A stretch of 64,000 nucleotides of DNA from Tricholomella constricta (Eukaryota > Basidiomycota > Agaricomycetes > Agaricales > Lyophyllaceae). Of this stretch, positions 20,071 through 29,271 are shown in pieces (position 1 is the stretch's first letter; each line of letters begins with the position of its first letter). The translations under genes were made by a program, and so were the position numbers. The DNA lies in the NCBI GenBank assembly GCA_013368375.1, contig JAACJP010000001.1, positions 992,001-1,056,000 on the forward strand. The letters run 5' to 3'. The notes under the pieces were generated by a model. That model saw only the letters and a list, made by a program, of their open reading frames with translations, had not been told where the DNA came from and did not search any database.

Positions 20071-22248
20071 TTCTCTTCGTTTCTCCAATGACCGATGGCG
20101 TCTAGCTCGGCCATCGGTATCCTCCATTTTTACCTTAGTCGCTGGTATAGCGACTCCATTGACGACAACTTTGTCACGGTTAAAGTCCAGCACGACGTTA
20201 TTTGCGCGCATGAACGGCGTGCCTATAATCACGTCGTATCGATCAAAGTTAGCAAGGTCCATGTAAACCTTGCCTTTAAACCCTGGCAGAGCGGCTTCCA
20301 CCGTCGTACCAAAGTTTACTGTGGCCCGACTTCCTTTAGTCCCGAGCTGGAGGATTAATGGATCCTCCAGCGGAAATACTCGAATATCGGCCACTTGAGC
20401 GAATGACGGCGTAAGTCCGGTAGTTGTACTCCCGGAATCCCAAAGGGTCCAAGCCTCATGTCCACCTACGTTAATGTAGGTGACAAGGCACTCCTTGTCC
20501 TTTATCGGAACTACGGGACGAGCAATTTTGTCCCTCCCCGTCCGCACTTTAACTTTGCGAACTGGTGGTTTATCATTGCGTTCTTCTGACGCAATTACTT
20601 CTGTCATTGCAAACATACGCTCGGTCTCATCGTCCCGAGCATAGTATTCATTTTCGTAGACCTCCATGTCTACGAACTCATCGCCTTCGTCTTCATTGTC
20701 CGCCTCTGTATCAGGGCGTCCATTGTCTCGTCCGTCCGGGTCCTCGGGAGACGTGTCTTCATCGTCCGCCTCACTTGCCGTGTCAGGTGCCGCTGTACGT
20801 GCGGCCCTTAGGAACGCTCGCTGTTTCTTGGGCTGTTTGCAATCTTTTGCAAAATGCCCTAGTTTTCCACAATTAAAGCACACTTCCCCGGAGGGTGGTT
20901 GTGATGATCGTGGTTTTTAGGTTGATCGTAACGCGGACGATCTCCTGTCTTCATCGCTGGTTTTTCGACGTGGGGCTTTTGCTCTCCACATCCAGGTTGA
21001 TCCTGATACGCTGGCTTGACATATGGCTTTTCATTTACTGCGCCATACACCCGTCGAGGCCTGTTGAAATTATTGTGTGGAGCGTTTACTCGTGAACTTG
21101 CTCCGTGATAAATCACCGTTTCTCAAACGCTGATATGCGACTCGGTTGTTCCAATCTTTCGCTAATGGAACACGGCCATCCTTCGCATCCATAGGTACTT
21201 GAATAGCTGGCGCGCTTTCGTCGCCAGCTGCTTGCGTGGTTGTATACTTACGTTCCGTGGGTGGGTCTAACGTAGACTCACTAACAGGGGCCCATTTGGA
21301 TCCCTGTGGTTGCGCAAGATGCTCTTCACGAGTCATTCTTTCGCGCTTCGCTGCCGCAGACCGACGACGATAATCGTCGTCAGATTCTCCTAACTGTCGC
21401 GCTTGATGCAGCGCCGATACTGCCATGGCAGCCTCATCAAGAGGCTGGTTCGATCCGGCAGCCACGGCTTGAGGAGTGAAGAGGTCATCCCAACGACCTT
21501 TTCCTTTGTTGAACGAGGCTTTCTTAGGTACAGGCGTCCCAGCGATCGAGCTGACTGCTGAATTCGAAGTTCCCTTAGGGTACTTCTTCCTGTATTCCGT
21601 AACTACTACGGACAGCGCTTCCAAGTATCGGTCGGCATATGCTTGTGCGACCATTTCTCCAACGGATTGTGCTCCGGTAGATCGCAGAACGAGCCTATCC
21701 ACTCGTTCCTCCAGTCGCCTTCGCCGATGCTCGCTAACCACATCGGTGGTGTCCCAGAATTGCTTCACTTGAAGCGCAAGCAGTTCCCTTTCGCTGGCCT
21801 CTTCTTCATTAGCCTCGGGGTCGGACAAGTCGTCTTCGTCCGACTCCATCTTGATTATGCTCAGGGTGGACGCCCCGAACGCTCTATTTGACAGACGGCT
21901 GTCTGGCCATCTGCTTCCCGCCGTGGGGCCAGGTCGATGTGACCTGGCCAATTCGTCGGCCAAGCTCCCAGGCACATTGGTGCTTGCTATTGGCCAAAGT
22001 TCCTCCGATTCTACTCCTAGTGTATTCTGCGCTGGTGAACTTTGTCCACCAGCGACTGATCCGACTTCCACTGGTTGCAGTGGAAGTTGTGATGGAGGAT
22101 GCGCTGTGAGCGCATCCTCGAGGACCGGAGTTCGGCTCTTTCCGGATGTGGGAGTTGTTGTCATCGGGTCTCGGTCTCGTTGGTTCTTTTTGATGATGGG
22201 TGTTCTAAATGGAATGTGGGTCTGCGTAACGTCGTGGGTACGCAGCAA
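20068..22248 (-). CDS. Gypsy-A gag-protease, internally deleted
   Basis: The N-terminal part runs 22248-21070 (392 codons, frame of pol), with an acidic/coiled segment around EASERELLALQVKQFWDTT and later APAIQVPMDAKDG. The C-terminal part runs 20883-20068 in the same frame, with a CCHC knuckle (CFNCGKLGHFAKDC), an acidic tract, aspartic protease TLWDSGSTTTGLTPSF and IIGTPFM. Between about 21115 and 20884 the reading passes through another frame, so two compensating indels are needed. Compared with Gypsy-B, the several-hundred-residue block containing the retrotransposon capsid motif (TWYQRHVVHVNRRQRHW ...) is absent and N-terminal gag joins almost directly to the zinc knuckle. Role: particle assembly and polyprotein processing, probably lost for assembly. 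Confidence 0.75.
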
Positions 22249-22273
22249 TAGAAAGCAAGGTAGCTTAAAAAAA

Positions 22274-22494
22274 TGTAACGGGGTTACAGAATTTGGGGAC
22301 CTTGTTGTTCACACTAGACGTAAGCTTGACAAGTCTGTCGATTGCTACGTATAGGTGTACAAGGTTGTTTATACTTAATTAATGTAATGAATTAAATAGG
22401 CAACACCAGAAGGTGTTGCCAAACAATAGCGTAATCGTCTCGATAAGATACGATTAGATAACCAAGATTAGATAAGATAGTGGGCGTCCTTACA
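22274..22494 (-). repeat. Gypsy-A 5' LTR
   Basis: Same 221-bp sequence as 12508-12728 with one substitution noted, including the hairpin at 22399-22420. On the minus strand it is followed by TTTTTTTAAGCTACC, not the TGG-type start of a canonical tRNA primer site. TSD CAGCC follows at 22495-22499. Confidence 0.92.
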
Positions 22495-22585
22495 CAGCCC
22501 CGATTCCTACGGATTCGGTAACAGAAGCCCAACCGCACTGACATCGCCACCCCCGATCCCCATACAGAGTACTTCCGACGACGAC

Positions 22586-23335
22586 ATGCCGGCCAACGTC
22601 GAACCCTTCTGGGGCGATCAGCCCGATGAAAACGGACAGGACTTCTTCCGCGCGTTTAATCGCGCGATGGGCGATAAGCCCAACGACGTCAAACGCAAGC
22701 TTTTCGTTAATTATCTGCACGCCGACAGTGAGGCCGACGAATGGTACGCGGCGCTACCCCAACACGTACGCGGCGACTGGGACAGCATCAAAACCGAGTT
22801 CCATGCGCGATGGCCGAGGGCGACGGTGGCGAGGAAGACAGCAATGGAGTATGAAGAGGAGATACTGGCACTACAGCTGAAGGAGGAAAGCGTTGGCCTA
22901 AAGGAAACGGTGGCAGGGCGGGAAGTCTACACGCACATCGCATGGGCTGACAAGATGGGAGTGTTAGTGACGCGGGCGGGACACATGGCGGGGTCCACCT
23001 ACATCGGCCTCGTGCAGCGCGGGCTACCGAGCCTCATCAGGGAGAAGATCGTCGGCGCACCACTGAACTGGACGGCCTTCCTGGCGACCGTGCGCGCCGT
23101 CGATATCGATCACATCCGAGATGGGGCGGCCGCGCTGAGGAAAGAAAGAGATCGACAGAAGAGGATCGATGAGCGTATGAGGACGCTGGAGGCGATGAGT
23201 TCACCCACACGCGCGATCCGAGCACAGCTGGCCCACACCAACCTAACCCCAACAGCACCGAGGCACGGGCAAGCGAAGGCCAACGACGACAACCCCTTCC
23301 TTGCCGTTATGCATCCTTCACATCCCCCAAGTTGA
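22586..23335 (+). CDS. Gypsy-E gag, truncated
   Basis: 249 codons starting MPANVEPFWGD. It resembles the Gypsy-C gag at 44538 in layout: a polar start, FFRAFNRAMGD, a WYAALPQHVRGDWDSIKTEF capsid helix pattern, TARWP-like HARWPRATVARK, then YTHIAWADKMG matching YTHVAWAEDIR in Gypsy-C. It ends without a zinc knuckle, whereas Gypsy-C gag runs to 457 aa with one, so the 3' part of gag and all of pol are missing. Its LTR and leader lie at 11549-12507 across the Gypsy-A insertion. Confidence 0.75.
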   Translation: MPANVEPFWGDQPDENGQDFFRAFNRAMGDKPNDVKRKLFVNYLHADSEADEWYAALPQHVRGDWDSIKTEFHARWPRATVARKTAMEYEEEILALQLKEESVGLKETVAGREVYTHIAWADKMGVLVTRAGHMAGSTYIGLVQRGLPSLIREKIVGAPLNWTAFLATVRAVDIDHIRDGAAALRKERDRQKRIDERMRTLEAMSSPTRAIRAQLAHTNLTPTAPRHGQAKANDDNPFLAVMHPSHPPS

Positions 23336-23762
23336 TGTTCTCAGCCTGCAGCTGCCCTTGCTAAGATAGAGGCAGTCAAGAACTGACACCCTTAGATAAG
23401 CAACAACAACGACAATTATTCCTCACAAACACAACATCTTGTAGGGATTGTAAACACTGGGAAATAGGCATTAGATGTCTAGCAATGCATCCCACAAACC
23501 AGAACTTTAATATGTCTTCGTCTTGCACAATAAAAAAAAAACTCGATTTCTTTTCTTGAGTCCAAACACATTTGCACTTTGATTTGAAGTAGGTTGGAGA
23601 TTTCCCTGCAAAGATTTGGCTGCTTACTAATACAGTCACGTGACAGGTTCACCCCTCCCAAGAAAGCAGGGAGAGACGCGGTATTTCGACATCTAAAGGC
23701 AAGGAAAAGCCACACAAATCTTGCCAGAGCTGCAAATCTCTGTAAAAGCAGGGAAAAGCATT
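23336..23762. other. No gene seen
   Basis: AT-richer sequence between the Gypsy-E gag stop and the DIRS-like 3' repeat. Stops in all frames; nothing recognised. Confidence 0.55.
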
Positions 23763-23952
23763 ATTTCGTGTTTTCGCTTACACAAGACTAATAAAATATT
23801 TCCCAAATTAAGCTAATAGGCGGTTGGACAGAGTAACGGTAATGTATACACTTTCCGTACAAACTCTATTGTGGAGATGGGTTAGAGCGTCCCGTCGCCT
23901 TTCAGCTTGAGAGCTAAGGGGGGGTCTGAATGAGCGAGGGATGTCACCCAAG
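23763..23952 (-). repeat. Split direct repeat B2
   Basis: About 190 bp from ATTTCGTGTTTTCGCTTACA to GATGTCACCCAA. Matches 24309-24498 with few differences (CAAATTAAGC/CAAGTTAAGC, CTTTCAGC/CTTTCGGC). Confidence 0.85.
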
Positions 23953-24308
23953 GATCAGTCAGAACAATAGAGCAGGTTTGGAGAGTGTAGTCATAGAAGA
24001 AAGTAGTGAGGTAAAAGGATAGAGAGGTTTTACGGTAGAGGAAAGTGAAGGGATTGTAGATTAGACGTAAAAGAAGAGAAATGGAGACATTGATAGATGT
24101 CGTGGAGTGGGTGGGTGGGCGCGAAAGCGTCGTACACGTACAGCGAGCTAGGTAGGAATCGCTCGGAATGACGCGCGAAACAGACGAGGATGAAGTCTGC
24201 AGACGCGCCGAAGGAGGTGGAGGTAGGAAGAAGAGAGAGCCGGGTCATGTGTCACGCGACACGAAACATGTCCCTCATTCATCCCGTGCCTCCTTTCCGA
24301 GGACTTTC
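23953..24308 (-). repeat. Putative A2 repeat segment
   Basis: Lies between the two B copies, as A2 does in PAT/Ngaro-type elements. Its partner A1 is not in the window, so the assignment rests on position only. Confidence 0.45.
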
Positions 24309-24498
24309 ATTTCGTGTTTTTGCTTACACAAGACTAATAAAATATTTCCCAAGTTAAGCTAATAGGCGGTTGGACAGAGTAACGGTAATGTATACACTTT
24401 CCGTACAAACTCTATTGTGGAGATGGGTTAGAGCGTCCCGTCGCCTTTCGGCTTGAGAGCTAAGGGGGGGTCTGAATGAGCGAGGGATGTCACCCAAA
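24309..24498 (-). repeat. Split direct repeat B1
   Basis: Second copy of the 190-bp repeat, beginning 60 bp after the recombinase stop codon on the minus strand. Confidence 0.85.
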
Positions 24499-24557
24499 AC
24501 GGTAGGCAAGCCCAGCGGCGCGTCGGAGCCCGAGAACGACCACCCCCCGATCGGAGA

Positions 24558-25715
24558 TCAAGCCGGAGGGCTGAAGGAAGGTACGTGATCAAATAGCGGC
24601 TGAAGGAGTTCGGCATGAAGGGGCGCAATGATTTCGAGGCAATGCCAGTACCTGAAGAAGGAATCCGAGGACCAGCGGCCCATCAGTTTGACCACGTCGG
24701 GGGGAACATCCGCCAGTAGGAAATGCGTAGTGCCTCCAATGTGAAAGGAGTGCCCGGAAATGGGAGGGAACCCGACGCCCGCGAGAATGGAGTTGCAGCG
24801 AGCGAGAAATTTTCGTTTAGAGAGTGCAACCGGCATACCGTCGGAGGAGCGGTACCATGACAATAACCAAGAGTCATCCACCGCATTGATGCGTTGATGA
24901 CCCAGTAGACAGGCGACAGGATCTGCCGCTGACTGCCGCATAATCACAACATCCTCCCCGGCGGACCCGGAGGTTTTGGATTGCGGCAGGTGCAGGACGC
25001 GAGAACCGTTAGCGTTGGGCGGGCCAAGATGTGACCAGGAAGGCAGGAGCCGCTCAGGTACTAGTGACTCACGGTCTGGCAGGAGCTCGCCCAGTCGGAG
25101 CTGACCCCAGAAGGCGGTTGTCGCTACGGACGCTACGCAGGAGTCACGACAGTCGTTAAGATCGAGGCCTGAGAGCAGGGTAGACAACATATTCGATGTA
25201 ACTGGGGCGCGTTTGCTGGCGAAGGATGAAGCCGGTCGAGAGGCTTCGCAGCCCTTGATAGTGTAGGAAAGGTGTGTGCCGCCGAGCCAGGGTAACCCGT
25301 TGAGGATGTGCCAAGAGCGAAGCGCGGCACATTTCGACCTTATCGAGTTGCCTGCGAGAAGGCCCGAGAATGAAGCAGCGAAAGCGCAAAGAAGGTCCTC
25401 GGAAGCAGGAAGGCACGCAGAAGGGGGAACCCCGGTGTCTGAACAGAAGGTGAAGAATTGTTGAATGGCTCGAGAATATCCCGCAGAGGTGGAAGGTTTC
25501 CAAGCGCAAGAGATCACACTTTCTGTATGAGCTTGCAGGGAGGAAGGCAATTTCCAGGGGCGGACAGGGCCGTCTCTGGGGTGCTCGCGAGAGGTTGGAC
25601 CATTGGCAAAAACGCGGTGTGTCCACTCAATGGAAAGGCGAGAGATGATGCCGTTCCGTTGATGAATGGGAGTCATCGAAGAGATAAGTGACGGTGCAGC
25701 TGACCGCTTAAGCAT
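24558..25715 (-). CDS. DIRS-type tyrosine recombinase
   Basis: 385 codons beginning MLKRSAAPS. It would cut and rejoin circular cDNA during integration of a DIRS-class element. An N-terminal SAM-like core-binding region (STSAGYSRAIQQFFTFCSDT) is followed by the catalytic domain. ArgI lies in GQLRLGELLPD, the box II signature is GHSFHIGGTTHFLL, then PPDVVKLMGRWSSDSF and the nucleophile Tyr in FFRYWH. Family members have HSFR in box II; here the Arg is His (one CGC to CAC change), so catalysis is probably lost although the frame is open. RNase H lies upstream and the B1 repeat immediately downstream. Confidence 0.88.
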   Translation of the reverse strand: MLKRSAAPSLISSMTPIHQRNGIISRLSIEWTHRVFANGPTSREHPRDGPVRPWKLPSSLQAHTESVISCAWKPSTSAGYSRAIQQFFTFCSDTGVPPSACLPASEDLLCAFAASFSGLLAGNSIRSKCAALRSWHILNGLPWLGGTHLSYTIKGCEASRPASSFASKRAPVTSNMLSTLLSGLDLNDCRDSCVASVATTAFWGQLRLGELLPDRESLVPERLLPSWSHLGPPNANGSRVLHLPQSKTSGSAGEDVVIMRQSAADPVACLLGHQRINAVDDSWLLSWYRSSDGMPVALSKRKFLARCNSILAGVGFPPISGHSFHIGGTTHFLLADVPPDVVKLMGRWSSDSFFRYWHCLEIIAPLHAELLQPLFDHVPSFSPPA

Positions 25716-25867
25716 GGAACGTGTCTAGGCATAGGGAGAATATAGGCAGCCGGCCATCAGTTGAAGTTCAGGTAGGCGAATACTGATGGCCCCGCGCATG
25801 AACATTTGGCATAAGACGTAGAAAATTGTATTAAAGTCGTATTTGACACGATGTATACGTGAAACCG

Positions 25868-26623
25868 TTAAGCTACGAGCTCATGAAATGAGATGGAAGG
25901 GGCAACGAAGGGTTTGAGGTAGTACGGGATGCGCGGAGAATGTGGGTAAAGTAGTTTACGTGGAGGGAAGGTACCTCGAGAGGGACCGTCGGCAAGGTTC
26001 AGGTTGGTTGGTATCCAATTGGTAGTAATCCAAAGCCCATGTTGTTGGAAGTTGTCGACGATGCGCCGGAGAATGGTGTTCTGCTGGGAGTTTCGGGATC
26101 TCCCAGCGGCAAGAGCACCGACGACGCCAGAGTTATCTGATTGAATGATGAGGTGGCAGGAAGAATGACCGCCGGAAATAATGGCGTGCAATGCGAGATC
26201 CACCGCAACCATTTCAGCCCATCCGATATCGCATTCGGCGGATTTCCATCCCGGTAGTAGCTTCCAGGCAAGCCATTTCCCGTTCAGGCAGAACCCGATG
26301 CCCCAGGAGGTGGAGGCATCCACGAAGATGGGAACGTCAAGAGGGTCGGGAGGTCGCACGATGTCAAGTCGGCAGGGAGAATGTTGGAGGATAGAACACC
26401 ACCAGAGAATTTCGGTGGAGACTGCGGGGGTCACGCGATGCTTGGACCAACGAGGAGCGTCAGTCGCGAAGGCGGCGCGAAACTTGTACAGCGCAGGGAG
26501 GTGTGAACGGCCGGTGGGCACGACGAGGCAGACGTGATTGAGCGTTCCGATAATGGACTCAGTGTCGTGTAGGGAAACGAAGGCACCGAGAGACCAGGGC
26601 TCGAGTTTGGCTAGATATTTTGT
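25868..26623 (-). pseudogene. DIRS RNase H portion of the RT-RNase H polyprotein
   Basis: In the same frame as the RT ORF, beginning just after the UGA at 26624-26626 (first ATG at 26521). Carries the acidic RNase H residues in VPIFVDASTSWGIGF, WAEMVAVDLAL and IQSDNSGVVGAL, then TNWIPTNLNLADGPSRG. It degrades the RNA strand of the hybrid. The intervening UGA is most simply a nonsense mutation in an otherwise continuous protein, since TKYLAKLEPW reads on directly after it. Confidence 0.78.
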
Positions 26624-27187
26624 TCACTTAGAATACGGGAGGCGCACAGATTTGTCAGAGAGACACCAGAGAAAGCCAATGTATGTGAAGGAGGCGGAGA
26701 AAGGGACGAACTTGTCCGCGGCCCAGGGCCAGCCGAGGTCACCGGCCAAGGACCAGATCAGGGATTCGTCGTACGAGTAGATGGGGAGGCCGTTGAGGAA
26801 TTTACGTGGGTACCGGAAGAAGATGAAGTCGTCAACCCATTTGATGACGGCGTCGATGCCCTTGTGCAAGTAGATCCAAACAATAGCATCAGCGATGAGA
26901 CCGAAGATACCGGGGGCAGGACAGATACCGAAGTTCAGGCGGCCGTCGAGTTGCACGAGACCGTTAATTAGGATAGCAGTTGCAGTACGATCAATGGGTT
27001 TGGTAGGAATATTTCGGAAAGCGGAGTCGACGTCAAAGACGCACGCTTGAGTGCCGTAGGGGGCATCCGCGACTAATAGGTAACAGACGGAGAATGTGCC
27101 CCATGCACATTGAAAGTGTTTCACATTAATCTCGGAATTTATGGAAGGTATGAGGGGATTGTCGCGAGGGTAAGAATGGTCGACAGT
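26624..27187 (-). pseudogene. DIRS reverse transcriptase fragment
   Basis: Retains CRITVDHSYPRDN, FDVDSAFRNIPTKP (first catalytic Asp), GICPAPGIFGLIADA and IKWVDDFIFF (the YVDD site with Trp). It starts abruptly at satellite sequence, so the N-terminal fingers and any upstream gag-like ORF are absent. It ends at UGA 26624-26626. Confidence 0.82.
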
Positions 27188-27424
27188 AATACGACACATA
27201 CAGACACTACACTGTAATGTGACCGATGCTCTAGCGGGCCTATACAGTGTACCGTAGTTGACGCGTCCAGCGGGTCCTCTGTGCTGTAGTGGACGTCTTT
27301 ACAGTGTGTGGTTATTAACGAAGTAGCGGACTCAATACACTGTATCATGGTTTACTGCAGCAGCGGGCTCTCTACACCTACAGAGAGCCATGGGACCTGT
27401 AGCCAAACCGTCCGGGTATATCAT
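27188..27424. repeat. Satellite fragment related to the 5.7-kb block
   Basis: CACATACAGACACTACACTGTA, GCGGGCCTATACAGTG and TCCAGCGGGTCCTCTG resemble CACATACAGGCACTACAATGTA, GCGGGCCTATATGGTG and CCAGCGGGCCCGCTGG at 5735-5950. It begins exactly where the RT homology stops. Confidence 0.6.
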
Positions 27425-28125
27425 ACGGAATTCACGGCCGGATTTCGGGTTGGGTAGTGCACGGAAACTCTGGCAGGATGTGCACGGGAACTACGGCTGA
27501 ACGTGTACGGAAACCACGTTCAGAACCCGGATTGAGTACTGGACGGAAACCACAGCAGCGGGTGCATGGAAATTCTGGCCGATATCCGGATCGGATAGTG
27601 CAAGGGTAGCTCAGCAACAATCCGGATCCGGATAGTGCAGGGGAACTGCACGGGAACAGCACAAGGAGTTCCGACATCATGCCCGAAACCCGGAATGAGT
27701 ACTGCACGGAAAGCAAAGCAGCGGGTGCATGGAAAATCCGGCCGATATCCGGATCGGATTGTGCACGGGTAGTTCAGCAACAATCCGGATCCGGATAGTG
27801 TAGGGAAACTCTGGCAGGATGTGCACAGAAACTACGGCTGAACGTGCACGGAAACTACATTCAAAACCCGGATTGAGTACCGGACGGAAACCACAGCAGC
27901 GGGTGAACGAAAATTCCGGCCGAAGTCCGGATCGGATAGTGCACGGGTAGTACAGAAACAACCCGGATCCGGATAGTGCAGGGGAACTGCATGGAAACTG
28001 TTGCACGAGCAGTTCCTGGAAACCCGGATTGAGTACTGGACGGAAAGTGAAGCAGCAGGTGCACGGAAATTGCGGCCGATATCCGGATCGGATAGTGCAC
28101 GGATTGTACAGCAATTGAAGGTAAG
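27425..28125. repeat. Tandem repeat with GGATCCGGATAGTGCA units
   Basis: GGCCGATATCCGGATCGGAT recurs near 27571, 27741, 27918 (one change) and 28073, each followed by a short spacer and CCGGATCCGGATAGTG, giving irregular units of about 155-177 bp. The ORFs crossing it on the minus strand are fused LINE sequence plus repeat and are not believed to be genes. Confidence 0.82.
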
Positions 28126-29271
28126 GCGTCTGTCGAAGGATACACCTAGTATCCGTATGGTGTCGCTCGCCGCTATCGAGACTTCTGGGCCGTTTGGGGT
28201 TGGGAGGCGGATGTTTGGAGAGTATCCTTTGTCTCTGCGCCAGGAGTGGTGCATGAGTTCTGTCTGTTCTGCTGCTGTGGATAGTCCATTGTTTTCGAGC
28301 CATTCGTTGACTACGATGAAATTTGATTGGAGGATCTTGACGTTTGTGTCCAGCATGTCGGACGATATTCGTAGATTACCGTCGTCGATGTACATGTTCA
28401 GTGTGGGATCTGTGGGGTTATCAGGGATTCTGGGAGGGCGCGGTCCTCCTGGTCTCGGAGGGGGTATTTTGCGGCTTTCCATCAGTTCTTGTAGTTCGGC
28501 AGTATAGATGACCGATAGTATCGGGGAGACTGGGGACCCTTGTGGTATGCCGTTGGCGACTGGTTGCATTTCGCCCCTGCGGCCGTCCAGGCATATTGAT
28601 GCTTCCCGGTCGCTAAGGAATGACGCTGTCCATTTGACTAGAGGAAGAGGTATACCTTTGCGACGTAGTTCGTGGAGAAGTCTTGCGTGATTGACATTGT
28701 CGAAGTATCCGGAGATGTCGAAGGTCAGTACCGTCGTTACCTTTTTGTGGCTGTGTGCAGCTTGGATGTCTTCGATATGTGTGAGCAGGGCATCGTTTGT
28801 GCTGCTGTTTGGGCGGCCGCCGAACTGGCTGGGAGGGACTAGGTCTTCCTTACCTACCATGTACACTAGTCGACATGCCACGATTCCTTCCAATACCTTC
28901 CCCAGGCATTCGAGTAGTTGGATGAGGCGGTATGCGCGCGGTTCTGAGTAGTCCGGTTTGTTTGACTTTCGGAGTGCGACTGCAATTGCGCGACACCACG
29001 TCCTTGGGTGGTGGCCTGTTTGCACGCAGTGGTGCATCAGCGCAAATATTACCTTTTCGTTGGCTTCCCAGGCCCAGCGGACGGTGTCGAATGTCATTTG
29101 GCTTTCGCCGGGGGCCTTTTTGGTGCTGTGTCGGTATATTGCCTCTTTAACTTCTGTGAGTGTCAGTGGTATGTGTTCGGCGTCATGTTGCTGGGGGAGC
29201 AGCAAGTCCGGTCTGTCGTTGTTAGCGAGTCTCGGGGGGGTTTGAATAGCGTGTTGCGGAGTGTGTTGCAC
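28126..29271 (-). pseudogene. LINE reverse transcriptase domain
   Basis: Frame continues from the endonuclease after a frameshift. RT blocks read from the sequence: KKAPGESQMTFDTVRWAWEA, RAYRLIQLLECLGKVLEGI, FGGRPNSSTNDALLTHIEDI, TFDISGYFDNVNH (first Asp), GIPQGSPVSPILSVIYTAEL, and the catalytic LNMYIDDGNLR. Homology ends at GVSFDRRLTF, after which the frame runs into satellite codons. Thumb and C-terminal zinc finger are missing. It would synthesise cDNA at the nicked target site. Confidence 0.88.

Larger units (their letters stand above)
12508..22494 (-). mobile_element. Gypsy-A: complete chromovirus LTR retrotransposon
   Basis: It has 221-bp LTRs at 12508-12728 and 22274-22494 that differ at one position seen (GATGTAAGC versus GACGTAAGC), and a 5-bp TSD CAGCC at 12503-12507 and 22495-22499. 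On the minus strand the order is 5' LTR, gag-protease, UGA, pol with C-terminal chromodomain, extra ORF, polypurine tract, 3' LTR. Pol and the extra ORF are open over their full length. Gag appears to lack a capsid core relative to Gypsy-B, so this copy may depend on another element for particles. Confidence 0.92.
11549..23335 (+). mobile_element. Gypsy-E: 5' part of a Gypsy element, split by Gypsy-A
   Basis: Pieces in order are an LTR-D copy (11549-12055), a leader (12056-12507), the complete Gypsy-A insertion (12508-22494 plus the TSD copy 22495-22499), then leader end and gag (22500-23335). The insertion is bounded by CAGCC on both sides. After gag nothing of protease or pol follows, so the element is 3'-truncated. 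Confidence 0.7.
23763..27187 (-). mobile_element. DIRS/Ngaro-like tyrosine-recombinase retrotransposon, 5'-truncated
   Basis: Minus-strand order is RT, RNase H, tyrosine recombinase, then two direct copies of a 190-bp repeat separated by about 356 bp. That layout fits the B1-A2-B2 end of elements with split direct repeats. The expected A1 repeat and the start of the RT are missing because the left (5') end runs into satellite near 27188. The copy is broken: a UGA between RT and RNase H, and a His in place of the recombinase catalytic Arg. Confidence 0.82.

Noticed and set aside
24030..24362. Small ORFs in the DIRS 3' repeats
   Set aside because: Within the B1-A2-B2 non-coding repeats; short and unsupported.
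27425..28145. C-terminal extension of the LINE RT and two further ORFs with YPCTIRSGYRPEF-type peptides
   Set aside because: Repeated peptide is the translation of the GGATCCGGATAGTGCA tandem; real RT homology ends near 28126.
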